Positions 26,689 to 33,763 of a stretch of 64,000 nt of DNA are shown in pieces (within the stretch, counting starts at the first letter, position 1; each line of letters starts with the position of its first letter). The stretch is taken from NCBI RefSeq assembly GCF_029369745.1, contig NZ_CP120210.1, forward strand, positions 7,130,001-7,194,000, in the 5' to 3' direction. The stretch comes from Amycolatopsis sp. QT-25. Its GTDB lineage: Bacteria > Actinomycetota > Actinomycetes > Mycobacteriales > Pseudonocardiaceae. A program made the position numbers and the translations under genes. Under the pieces are notes generated by a model. That model searched no databases and was not told the origin of the DNA. It saw only the letters and a program-made list of their open reading frames with translations.

Positions 26689-27519
26689 ATGAGCGAGAAC
26701 CCGAGCCCGCCGTCGGCGCTGACCATCGCGGGGTCCGATTCCGGCGGTGCCGCCGGCCTCCAGGCGGACCTGCGCACCTTCCTCACCTGTGGCGTGCACG
26801 GGCTGGTCGCGGTCACCGCCGTGACCGTCCAGAACACCCTCGGCGTGCACGACCGCACCGACCTCCCGGCGCATATCGTCGCGGGCCAGATCGAGGCCGT
26901 CGCGGCCGACATGGGCGTCAACGCGGCCAAGACCGGGATGCTCGCCTCGGCCGAGATCATCCACGCCGTCGCCGCGGCGTGCGACAAGGCCGACATCGGC
27001 CGCGACGCCAAGGTGCCGTTCGTGGTCGATCCGGTCGCGGCGTCGATGCACGGCCATCCGCTGTTCGACGACGCCGGGCTGGCCGCGCTGCGGGAGGAGC
27101 TCCTGCCGCGCGCCACCGTCCTCACGCCGAACCTCGACGAGGTCCGCCTGCTGACCGGCATGACCGTGACCACCCGCGAACAAATGCATCAGGCGGCCGT
27201 CGTCCTGCATCGGCTCGGGCCGAAGTACGTGCTCGTGAAGAGCGGTCACCTCGTCTCCGACCCGGAATGCGTCGACGTGCTCTTCGACGGTTCCACCTTC
27301 GTCGAACTGCCGGGCGAGCGGTTCGCGACCCGGCACACGCACGGCGCCGGGGACACCATGGCGTCGGCGCTGACGGCCGGTCTCGCGAAGGGGATGTCCG
27401 TCGTGGAGGCCGCCCGCTACGGCAAGTGGTTCGTTTCACACGCGGTCGAAAACGCCTATCCGATGGGCGCGAAGGTCGGCCCGGTTTCGGCGTTCTGGCG
27501 GCTTGCGCCGGAGCACTGA
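26689..27519 (+). CDS. Hydroxymethylpyrimidine/phosphomethylpyrimidine kinase, copy 2
   Basis: 276 residues, closely similar to thiD copy 1 throughout (TVQNTLGV, TPNLDEVRLLTGM, AYPMGAKVGPVSAFW), so a tandem duplicate. The anion-hole motif is THGAGDTMASAL, again GxGD. ATG 26689 (MSENPSPPS) is preferred to the upstream GTG 26674. A 121-nt gap without riboswitch separates the copies, so copy 2 may escape or only partly share TPP control. One copy may have shifted substrate, for example to pyridoxal or salvage HMP; this is inference. Confidence 0.9.
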   Translation: MSENPSPPSALTIAGSDSGGAAGLQADLRTFLTCGVHGLVAVTAVTVQNTLGVHDRTDLPAHIVAGQIEAVAADMGVNAAKTGMLASAEIIHAVAAACDKADIGRDAKVPFVVDPVAASMHGHPLFDDAGLAALREELLPRATVLTPNLDEVRLLTGMTVTTREQMHQAAVVLHRLGPKYVLVKSGHLVSDPECVDVLFDGSTFVELPGERFATRHTHGAGDTMASALTAGLAKGMSVVEAARYGKWFVSHAVENAYPMGAKVGPVSAFWRLAPEH

Positions 27520-27545
27520 GCACACGTCCGGTTACGATCTGCGCC

Positions 27546-28352
27546 GTGACGGGACGCGAAACGGTGGCCAGGGTCGTCGAAGACCGCCGCTTCCAGAACT
27601 TCATCATCGCGGTGATCGTCTTCAACGCCGTCACTCTCGGCCTGGAGACCTCCACGAGAATGGTCGCGGAGTACGGGCCGCTGCTGCACACGGTCGACTA
27701 CCTCGCGCTCGGGATCTTCGTCCTCGAACTGGGCGCGAAGCTCTACGCCTACCGCGGGAGGTTCTTCCGCGACCCGTGGAACATCTTCGACCTGGTCGTC
27801 GTCGGTATCGCGGTGATCCCCACGACCGGCCCGTTCGCGGTGCTGCGGGCGTTGCGGGTCCTGCGGGTGCTCCGGCTGATCTCGGTCGTGCCGTCGATGC
27901 GGAAGGTCGTCACCGGCCTGCTCGCGGCGATTCCCGGCATGGCGTCGATCGCCGCGCTCCTCGCGCTGATCATCTTCGTCGCGGGTGTGATGGCCACGAA
28001 GCTGTTCGGCGCGATCTCGCCGGAGAACTTCGGCGACCTCGGCACTTCGCTGTTCACGCTGTTCCAGGTGATGACCGGCGAGGCCTGGCCGGACATCGCC
28101 AAGGAGATCATGAAGGAAGCGCCCATGGCCTGGGTGTTCTTCGTGGTTTACATCCTCGTGTCCAGCTTCGCGGTGCTGAACCTCTTCATCGCCGTCGTGG
28201 TGAGCGGGATGGAGGACGAGCTTCGCCAGGACATCCGCGAGGAGGAGGCGAAGCAGACTGAAACCCAGGCCGAGGCGAACCAGGAGATCCTCGACGAGCT
28301 TCGCGCCCTTCGCGCCGAAGTCGCGGAGCTCAGCGCTCTTCGTCGGCGATAA
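27546..28352 (+). CDS. Voltage-gated cation channel (BacNaV type)
   Basis: 268 residues, one six-helix repeat, expected to work as a tetramer. S4 has four arginines at three-residue spacing (R101, R104, R107, R110; LRALRVLRVLRL). The pore loop FQVMTGEAWPDI (174-184) fits the T-x-E-x-W filter of bacterial sodium channels, with Gly and Ala at the variable places. S6 ends LNLFIAVVVSGMEDE and runs into a C-terminal coiled coil (222-262). Start GTG 27546; its last 23 nt overlap the convergent MarR gene. Confidence 0.9.
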   Translation: MTGRETVARVVEDRRFQNFIIAVIVFNAVTLGLETSTRMVAEYGPLLHTVDYLALGIFVLELGAKLYAYRGRFFRDPWNIFDLVVVGIAVIPTTGPFAVLRALRVLRVLRLISVVPSMRKVVTGLLAAIPGMASIAALLALIIFVAGVMATKLFGAISPENFGDLGTSLFTLFQVMTGEAWPDIAKEIMKEAPMAWVFFVVYILVSSFAVLNLFIAVVVSGMEDELRQDIREEEAKQTETQAEANQEILDELRALRAEVAELSALRRR

Positions 28353-28764
28353 GCGCTTCGAGCGCGGGGAGAGCCGCCGCCAGGGCCGCCTGATGCTCCG
28401 GAGTCAGCCGTTCGAGGCGTTTGCCCAGCTCGTTCACCCGGGTCGAGCGGACGCCGGAAACCAGCCTCTCGCCTTCTTCGGTGGCCTCCGCGAGCCAGGC
28501 ACGCCTGTCGATCGGGTCCGATTCACGGCTGACGTAGCCCGCTTCGACCAGCGAAGCGACGATCCTCGACATGGTGGCCGCGGCGACGCCCTCCTTCGCC
28601 GCGAGATCACCCAGGCGGAGCTGGCCGTAGTGCACGAGCGTGGCGAGCGCCGAGATCGCGCCGTGGCCGGGTCCGGGCACGCCCGCCTGACGCAGGGACC
28701 GGGACAACCGGCCGACCGCCAGGAACAACCTGCCTGAAACGTCCTGGACCGCTGACGTGGTCAC
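28330..28764 (-). CDS. MarR-family transcriptional regulator
   Basis: 144 residues with the winged helix QLRLGDLAAKEGVAAATMSRIVASL and the wing DPIDRRAWLAEATEEG. I chose GTG 28764 (MTTSAVQDV), 6 nt after GAGGAG; a GTG one codon upstream is also possible. The effector and targets are unknown. The 3' end overlaps the ion-channel gene by 23 nt. The long potential N-terminal extension to 28929 is out of keeping with the family. Confidence 0.88.
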   Translation of the reverse strand: MTTSAVQDVSGRLFLAVGRLSRSLRQAGVPGPGHGAISALATLVHYGQLRLGDLAAKEGVAAATMSRIVASLVEAGYVSRESDPIDRRAWLAEATEEGERLVSGVRSTRVNELGKRLERLTPEHQAALAAALPALEALIADEER

Positions 28765-28873
28765 CACTGGCTCCTCTGGGTACACGGCGGCGGATGCGCC
28801 CCCGGAAAGTGCCGTCAACCATACGGGCATCCGGAGTGCGCTCGGTGTCAAGGCCGTGAACCGTACGAAAGGG

Positions 28874-29632
28874 TTATCGAGGCGGGCTCGAAGCGTGGGC
28901 CCAGAACCGCTGGGGAATCCGTCCCGCACCGGCGGCGAGCCGCCCGGCGGTGACCGCCGCCCGCATCGCCGACGCCATCCGTTCCGGGTCCGCGGCCCTG
29001 GTCACGGCGGTGGAAAGCAGGACGGCGTCGCAGCCGAGCTCCATCGCCAGCGTCGCGTCCGAGGCCGTGCCGATACCGGCGTCGAGGATCACCGGAACTC
29101 CCGCGCGCGACACGATCAGCTCGATGTTGTGCGGGTTCCGGATGCCGAGACCGGTGCCGATGGGCGCGCCGAGCGGCATCACGGCCGCGCAGCCCGCCTC
29201 CTCCAACCGCAGTGCCAGCACCGGGTCGTCGTTGGTGTACGCCAGCACGGTGAAGCCGTCCGCGGAGAGCTGTTCGGCCGCTTCGACGGTCTCGAACGGG
29301 TCCGGCAGCAGCGTGCGGTCGTCGGCGTGGACCTCCAGCTTGACGAGGTCGGTTTCGAGCGCTTCGCGGGCGAGCTGGGCGGTGAGGACCGCTTCGGCGG
29401 CCGTCCGGCACCCGGCGGTGTTGGGCAGCAGCCGGATGCCGAGCCGTCGAAGCAGTTCGAGGACGCCGGAGCCGCCTTCGGCGTCGGCTTTGCGCATCGC
29501 GACCGTGGTCAGCTCCGTACCGGACGCCACCAGCGCGCGTTCCAGGACGGCGAGGTTCGACGCGCCGCCGGTGCCGATGATCAGCCGCGACGAGAGCTTG
29601 TGCTCGCCGAGGACGAGGTCGTCGCCGGTCAT
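28874..29632 (-). CDS. thiG: Thiazole synthase
   Basis: TIM-barrel enzyme forming the thiazole phosphate of thiamin from DXP, dehydroglycine and ThiS-thiocarboxylate; 252 residues. Motifs: SRLIIGTGGASN, LLPNTAGC, VKLEVHADDRTLLPDP, VMPLGAPIGTGLGI and VILDAGIGTASDA. ATG 29632 follows GGAGG. Last gene of the thiO-thiS-thiG unit under the second TPP riboswitch. No thiF is visible. Confidence 0.96.
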   Translation of the reverse strand: MTGDDLVLGEHKLSSRLIIGTGGASNLAVLERALVASGTELTTVAMRKADAEGGSGVLELLRRLGIRLLPNTAGCRTAAEAVLTAQLAREALETDLVKLEVHADDRTLLPDPFETVEAAEQLSADGFTVLAYTNDDPVLALRLEEAGCAAVMPLGAPIGTGLGIRNPHNIELIVSRAGVPVILDAGIGTASDATLAMELGCDAVLLSTAVTRAADPERMASAMRAAVTAGRLAAGAGRIPQRFWAHASSPPR

Positions 29633-29633
29633 G

Positions 29634-29834
29634 TCAGCCTCCTTGCACAGCGGTGAGGATGTCGACGCTGGCGCCCTTGCGCACCACCGCTTCCGGCCAT
29701 TCGCCGCGCCGGACGACCACGCCGTCCACCGCGACCGCGACGCCTTTCGTCGTCGTCCCCAGTGCCTCCAGTACGCCTTCGACGGTGGTCCCGTCGGGGA
29801 ATTCACGCCACTGGCCGTTGACCTGGATCTCCAT
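29634..29834 (-). CDS. thiS: Sulfur carrier protein ThiS
   Basis: 66-residue ubiquitin-like protein ending in the obligatory GG (ILTAVQGG), the site of adenylation and thiocarboxylate formation. ATG 29834 shares one base with the thiO stop (TGATG), and its own stop is 1 nt before thiG, so all three are translationally coupled. Confidence 0.94.
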   Translation of the reverse strand: MEIQVNGQWREFPDGTTVEGVLEALGTTTKGVAVAVDGVVVRRGEWPEAVVRKGASVDILTAVQGG

Positions 29835-30910
29835 CACACCCGCTCCTCGCTTCGCCGTGACGGCGCTGCCGCCGCGACCTCGTCCGGCACCGGCCCACCG
29901 TCCAGCCAGGCGACCGCCGCGTCCGCGGTGACCGGGGCCATCAGGAGACCGTTGCGATGGTGACCTGTCGCGGCGAAGACGCCTTCGCCCAGCTCACCGA
30001 TGAAGGGCATCGTGTCGACGCTCGCCGCGCGAAGGCCGGCGGCGGTCTCGACGAGTTCGTACTCGGTGATGCCCGGAAAGACGCGCTCCGCACCTTCGAG
30101 CAGCTCACGAACGCCCCGGACGGTGACGGTCTCGTCGAAGCCCGCCTCGTACTGGGTCGCGCCGAGCACGAGCTGGCCGTCGTCACGCGGGACGAGGTAG
30201 ATCGGGCGGCCCTCGACCATCGCGCGCACGGTCCTCTTCGGGGGCGGCAGGCAGCCGCGCCGCGGCCGCAGGCGGAGGATCTCACCCTTCAGCGGGCGGA
30301 CGGCGCCGGCGAGCGCGGGGTGCAGGCGGCCGGTCCAGGCGCCCGCGGCGAGGACGACGCTGCCGCCACCGAGAGCTCCGAGCTCCGCGACCGTTTCGTA
30401 GCGGAATTCGACCCCGTGCCTGCCGCAGCCGTGCCGGAGCGCGTGCAGCAGCCTTCTGTTGTCCACCGCCAGATCACCCGGCACCAGCAGTCCACTTCGG
30501 ACGGACCCGGCGAGACCGGGCTCGGCGCGGCGGGCCTCGCGGCCGGTCAGCCGCTCGACCTCGCGGCCGAGGCCGGCGAGGTACGCGGCGAGCATCTCGA
30601 GGTTGCCCGCGTCGGCGCCGTCCAGCGCGACGACGAGCGTGCCGTGCGGCGAAAGGCCCGGGTCGATACCCTCTTCGGCCAGGTCACGGGCGAAGTCGGG
30701 CCAGCGCCGAAGCGACGTTTCACCGAGGGTGAGGACGTCCTCCTCGCCGGGCCAGGCCTCGGTGACCGGGGCGAGCATGCCGCCCGCCAGCCACGACGCG
30801 CCGCGCCCCGGCTCGGGGTCGTACACGGTGACGCGATGGCCCCGCGCGGACGCGCGCCAAGCGACCGAGAGGCCGATGACCCCGCCGCCGACCACCGAAA
30901 GTTCCTTCAT
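29834..30910 (-). CDS. thiO: Glycine oxidase
   Basis: FAD-dependent DAO-family enzyme giving iminoglycine for thiazole synthesis; 358 residues. N-terminal dinucleotide motif VVGGGVIGLS followed by VTVYDPEP; C-terminal signature ATGHHRNGLLMAPVTA. First gene of the operon, 10 nt after the end of a TPP riboswitch. ThiO rather than ThiH marks an aerobic thiazole route. Confidence 0.95.
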   Translation of the reverse strand: MKELSVVGGGVIGLSVAWRASARGHRVTVYDPEPGRGASWLAGGMLAPVTEAWPGEEDVLTLGETSLRRWPDFARDLAEEGIDPGLSPHGTLVVALDGADAGNLEMLAAYLAGLGREVERLTGREARRAEPGLAGSVRSGLLVPGDLAVDNRRLLHALRHGCGRHGVEFRYETVAELGALGGGSVVLAAGAWTGRLHPALAGAVRPLKGEILRLRPRRGCLPPPKRTVRAMVEGRPIYLVPRDDGQLVLGATQYEAGFDETVTVRGVRELLEGAERVFPGITEYELVETAAGLRAASVDTMPFIGELGEGVFAATGHHRNGLLMAPVTADAAVAWLDGGPVPDEVAAAAPSRRSEERV

Positions 30911-30920
30911 GTGCGATCAC

Positions 30921-31006
30921 GCTCCCTGCGCCGGCATGACCCGGATCAGGTTCCACGGTCGGAGCGGTCCCGGCTCCCTCTCAGCCCGTCCTCGGGCTCC
31001 CGTGCG
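30921..31006 (-). promoter_or_regulatory. TPP (Thi-box) riboswitch upstream of thiO-thiS-thiG
   Basis: On the minus strand: CACGGGAGCCC, then GGGCTGAGAGGGAGCC, then GTGGAACCTGATCCGGGTCA and GCCGGCGCAGGGAG, the same architecture as the thiC element. AGGGAG lies 11 nt before the thiO ATG and can act as its ribosome binding site, so translational control is likely. The divergent thiE starts 38 nt beyond its 5' end. Confidence 0.94.
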
Positions 31007-31043
31007 GACCACCCCACCGTAGCGCGCGGGTACCGTCGCCGCC

Positions 31044-31709
31044 ATGCCCACCCTGTCTGGTTCGCTGATCCGCGCCCGGCTCGCGGACGCCCGCCTGTAC
31101 CTCTGCACCGATGCCCGGTCCGGCCGCGGCGACCTCGCCGGATTCGCCGACGCGGCGTTGGCGGGCGGGGTCGACATCATCCAGCTGAGGGACAAGACCG
31201 GCGGTGCCCCGATCGAGGCGAAACACGAGATCGCCGCATTGGAAGTGCTGGCCGAGGCGTGCGAGAAGCACGACAAGCTGCTGGCGGTGAACGACCGCGC
31301 GGATGTCGCGCTCGCCGTCGGCGCGCACGTGCTGCACCTGGGCCAGGACGACATCCCGGTGTCACTCGCCCGCCGGGTCCTCGGCGACGACGTCGTGATC
31401 GGCCGGTCCACCCATTCGGCCGAACAGGCCGAGGCCGCGGCCGGGGAGCCCGGCGTGGACTATTTCTGCACCGGCCCCTGCTGGCCGACCCCGACGAAAC
31501 CGGGCCGGTCCGCGCCGGGGCTCGGCCTGGTGCGCTCGACGGCGGGACTGGGGACGTCGCGACCGTGGTTCGCGATCGGCGGGATCGACGCCGATCGGCT
31601 GCCCGAAGTCCTGGACGCCGGCGCGTCGCGGATCGTCGTCGTCCGGGCGATCACCGAGGCCGAAGACCCCGAAGCGGCGGCTCGCACGCTTCGCTCCGCC
31701 CTCCCCTGA
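31044..31709 (+). CDS. thiE: Thiamin-phosphate synthase
   Basis: TIM-barrel enzyme joining HMP-PP and thiazole phosphate; 221 residues. Motifs: GGVDIIQLRDK, LLAVNDRADVALAVGAHVLHLG, IGRSTHS, DYFCTGPCWPTPTKPG and FAIGGID. ATG 31044 has no visible ribosome binding site; with the riboswitch of the opposite strand ending 38 nt away the transcript is probably leaderless or very short. It has no riboswitch of its own in this window. Confidence 0.95.
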   Translation: MPTLSGSLIRARLADARLYLCTDARSGRGDLAGFADAALAGGVDIIQLRDKTGGAPIEAKHEIAALEVLAEACEKHDKLLAVNDRADVALAVGAHVLHLGQDDIPVSLARRVLGDDVVIGRSTHSAEQAEAAAGEPGVDYFCTGPCWPTPTKPGRSAPGLGLVRSTAGLGTSRPWFAIGGIDADRLPEVLDAGASRIVVVRAITEAEDPEAAARTLRSALP

Positions 31710-31710
31710 C

Positions 31711-31773
31711 GCAATTCGGCACCAGCTTGCGATAGTCGGGGAGGCGAACTATCGCAAGCTGGTGCCGAATTGC
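31711..31773. terminator. Perfect 26-bp hairpin between convergent genes (GCAATTCG family)
   Basis: Arms 31711-31736 and 31748-31773 (outer end GCAATTCGGCACCAGCTTGC) pair without mismatch; loop 11 nt. It begins 1 nt after the thiE stop and ends 7 nt before the stop of the convergent membrane-protein gene. Confidence 0.87.
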
Positions 31774-31780
31774 CAGGGGG

Positions 31781-32503
31781 TCAGGGGGCGGGGGTGTTCG
31801 AAGCGGGGGCCGAGGGCGGCGCCTGGGAGGTCGAAGGCGTCGTGGACGGCGCCCGTGTGGTCGTCGAAGGCGCCTGGGTGGTCGTGGGAGCCGTCGGTGT
31901 CGTGGACGTGTTCGGCGTGGTCGACGGCGTTTTCCCGGGCTGCTTGCCCGCCGTTTCCGAAGGTGACGTCGCCGGCGGGGTGTCGGGCTCGTCCCGGCGT
32001 TCCTGGGCCTGGCCACCGCCGATGATCTTTCCGATGGTCGTCCCGGTGCCGCCGCCGACGGTCTTGCCGGTCGCCCCCTCGAAGCCGGTGATCGCGACGA
32101 GCGCCACCGCGAACGCCACCGCGCTGACCCCGGCGATCACCGCCCAGCGCGGTTTGAACTTCCGCCCCGCCGGTTTCTCTTCGTCGTCGGACGGCTTCAA
32201 CCGGACGGTTTCCTGCTCGGCCGGGTCGAGCACCCGGCGACGTCCCGGCACGGTCAGCACCACCCGCGCCTTCAGCGCCGCGTCCTTCGTCCGCTGGAGC
32301 GAACGCAGGTACAGCTCGCCACCGAGGGTGGTGATCACACTCGCCAGCCCGGCACCCGTCACCGTTCCGGCGACACCGAGCGTGGAACCCAGCATGGCCG
32401 CGGTGATCGCGGCCATCGCGGCCGCCGTCACCTGGACGATCCGCCCCTGCTTTTCCGTCTTTTCGGTCTTTTCGGTGTCCTTCTCGGAAGTCTCCTTGGT
32501 CAT
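31781..32503 (-). CDS. Membrane protein with Thr/Pro-rich tail
   Basis: 240 residues: a Lys/Glu/Thr-rich start (TEKTEKTEK), a hydrophobic region (AAAMAAITAAMLGSTLGVAGTV) with glycine-rich continuation, a charged cytoplasmic segment, a second helix (WAVIAGVSAVAFAVALVAI) and a 75-residue TTPSTT/PAPS-rich tail that is probably outside the cell. I do not recognise a family. ATG 32503; divergent from the dehydratase gene. Confidence 0.7.
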   Translation of the reverse strand: MTKETSEKDTEKTEKTEKQGRIVQVTAAAMAAITAAMLGSTLGVAGTVTGAGLASVITTLGGELYLRSLQRTKDAALKARVVLTVPGRRRVLDPAEQETVRLKPSDDEEKPAGRKFKPRWAVIAGVSAVAFAVALVAITGFEGATGKTVGGGTGTTIGKIIGGGQAQERRDEPDTPPATSPSETAGKQPGKTPSTTPNTSTTPTAPTTTQAPSTTTRAPSTTPSTSQAPPSAPASNTPAP

Positions 32504-32572
32504 GATCCCGTTCTGTAGCTAGTCGGTCCTCATCCGGTCCCAACGAACAAGGCGTGCGGGATGCTCCCTTCG

Positions 32573-32623
32573 TTGTCCACACGTGAGGAGCGCCACGCCG
32601 TCCGTCCAAAATGGACTGTCCAT
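32573..32623. promoter_or_regulatory. DnaA-box word and overlapping palindromes in a divergent promoter region
   Basis: TTGTCCACA at 32573-32581 matches the Streptomyces DnaA box. Downstream, GTCCAAAATGGAC (32604-32616) and ATGGACTGTCCAT (32611-32623) overlap, a typical design for a dimeric repressor operator 31-50 nt before the dehydratase start. The regulator is not known. Confidence 0.45.
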
Positions 32624-32653
32624 GATACACGACTCCTTGGCATGATCGGCCGT

Positions 32654-33592
32654 ATGGACTTGGTATCGATCGAGGAAATCCGCGACGCGGCGAGCCGTGT
32701 CGAAGGCGTCGCGGTACGCACACCGTTACTGGAACAGTCGTGGGCGCCGCTGTGGCTCAAACCGGAAAGCCTGCAACCGATCGGTGCGTTCAAGGTGCGC
32801 GGCGCGTACAACGCGATCGCCGCGCTCGACGAAGCCCAGCGCGCCCGCGGTGTCGTGGCCTTCTCCAGCGGCAACCACGCGCAAGCGGTGGCCTACTCGG
32901 CGAAGCGGTTCGGGATCCACGCGGTGATCCTCATTCCGGACGTCGCGCCGCGCGCCAAGATCGAAGCCACCAAGGCGCTCGGCGCCGAGGTCATCGAGGT
33001 CCCGATCGACGCTCAGGAGTCTTCGGCGCTCACCGTCGCCGAAGAACGGGGACTCACCATGATCCCGCCGTTCGACCACCACGACGTCATCGCCGGGCAA
33101 GGCACCGTCGGCCTGGAGATCGCCGAAGACCTGCCGGACGCCGGCGTGGTGCTCGTCCCGCTCAGCGGTGGCGGGCTGGCCTCGGGGGTCGGCACGGCGA
33201 TCAAGGAACTGCTCCCCGGCGCGAAGGTCGTCGGCGTCGAACCGGAACTGGCGGCCGACACCGCCGAGGGCCTCCGCGCGGGCAGGCGCGTCGAGTGGCC
33301 GATGGACCTGCGAGCGCGGACCAGCGCCGACGGCCTGCGCGCCCAGCCGTCGGACCTGACCTTCGCCCATCTCCAGGCGGTGCTCGACGACGTCGTCACC
33401 GTTTCCGAGGAGGAGATCCGGCAGGCCGTCCGGACACTGGCGCACCGCGCCCGCCTGATCGCCGAGCCGAGCGGCGCCACCGCGACCGCGGCGTTCCTCT
33501 CGCACCGCGACGCGCTACCGCCGGGCAAGGTCGTTTCGGTCGTTTCGGGCGGCAACCTGGACCCGGCGACGCTGGCCACGCTGCTCGCGTAA
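32654..33592 (+). CDS. PLP-dependent threonine/serine dehydratase-like enzyme
   Basis: 312 residues, fold type II. The PLP lysine lies in IGAFKVRGAYNAI, followed by FSSGNHAQAVAYSAK, the glycine-rich phosphate loop LSGGGLASG and the C-terminal VVSGGN. It lacks the ACT regulatory domain of biosynthetic IlvA, so a catabolic threonine/serine dehydratase or related racemase/dehydratase is likely. ATG 32654 preferred to ATG 32642. The TAA stop falls inside the first unit of the repeat array that follows. Confidence 0.88.
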   Translation: MDLVSIEEIRDAASRVEGVAVRTPLLEQSWAPLWLKPESLQPIGAFKVRGAYNAIAALDEAQRARGVVAFSSGNHAQAVAYSAKRFGIHAVILIPDVAPRAKIEATKALGAEVIEVPIDAQESSALTVAEERGLTMIPPFDHHDVIAGQGTVGLEIAEDLPDAGVVLVPLSGGGLASGVGTAIKELLPGAKVVGVEPELAADTAEGLRAGRRVEWPMDLRARTSADGLRAQPSDLTFAHLQAVLDDVVTVSEEEIRQAVRTLAHRARLIAEPSGATATAAFLSHRDALPPGKVVSVVSGGNLDPATLATLLA

Positions 33593-33763
33593 CTCGCGTG
33601 ACCGGCGCCGTAACTCGCGTGATCACAGGCGTAACTCGCGTGACCGGCGCCGTAACTCGCGTGATCACAGGCGTAACTCAAGAGATACGCCTGCGATCAC
33701 GCGAGATACGCCTCTGATCACGCGAGATGCGGCTGCGATCACGCGAGTTACGCTGATCACGCG
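33589..33763. repeat. 21-bp repeat array, direct then inverted units
   Basis: Four direct 21-bp units (33589, 33610, 33631, 33652) begin GTAACTCGCGTGA and alternate between TCACAGGC and CCGGCGCC endings. A fifth, altered unit (33673) forms the turn. Three inverted units follow (33692-33712, 33713-33733, 33734-33754). The array spans exactly the convergent gap, contains both stop codons, and can fold into a long cruciform or set of hairpins. It is not CRISPR: there are no spacers. Confidence 0.8.

Noticed and set aside
28765..28929. N-terminal extension of the MarR gene
   Set aside because: The extension has no ribosome binding site and no family homology; GAGGAG positions the start at 28764.
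33589..33763. CRISPR array
   Set aside because: Units are 21 bp, abut without spacers, and half are inverted; no cas genes are present.
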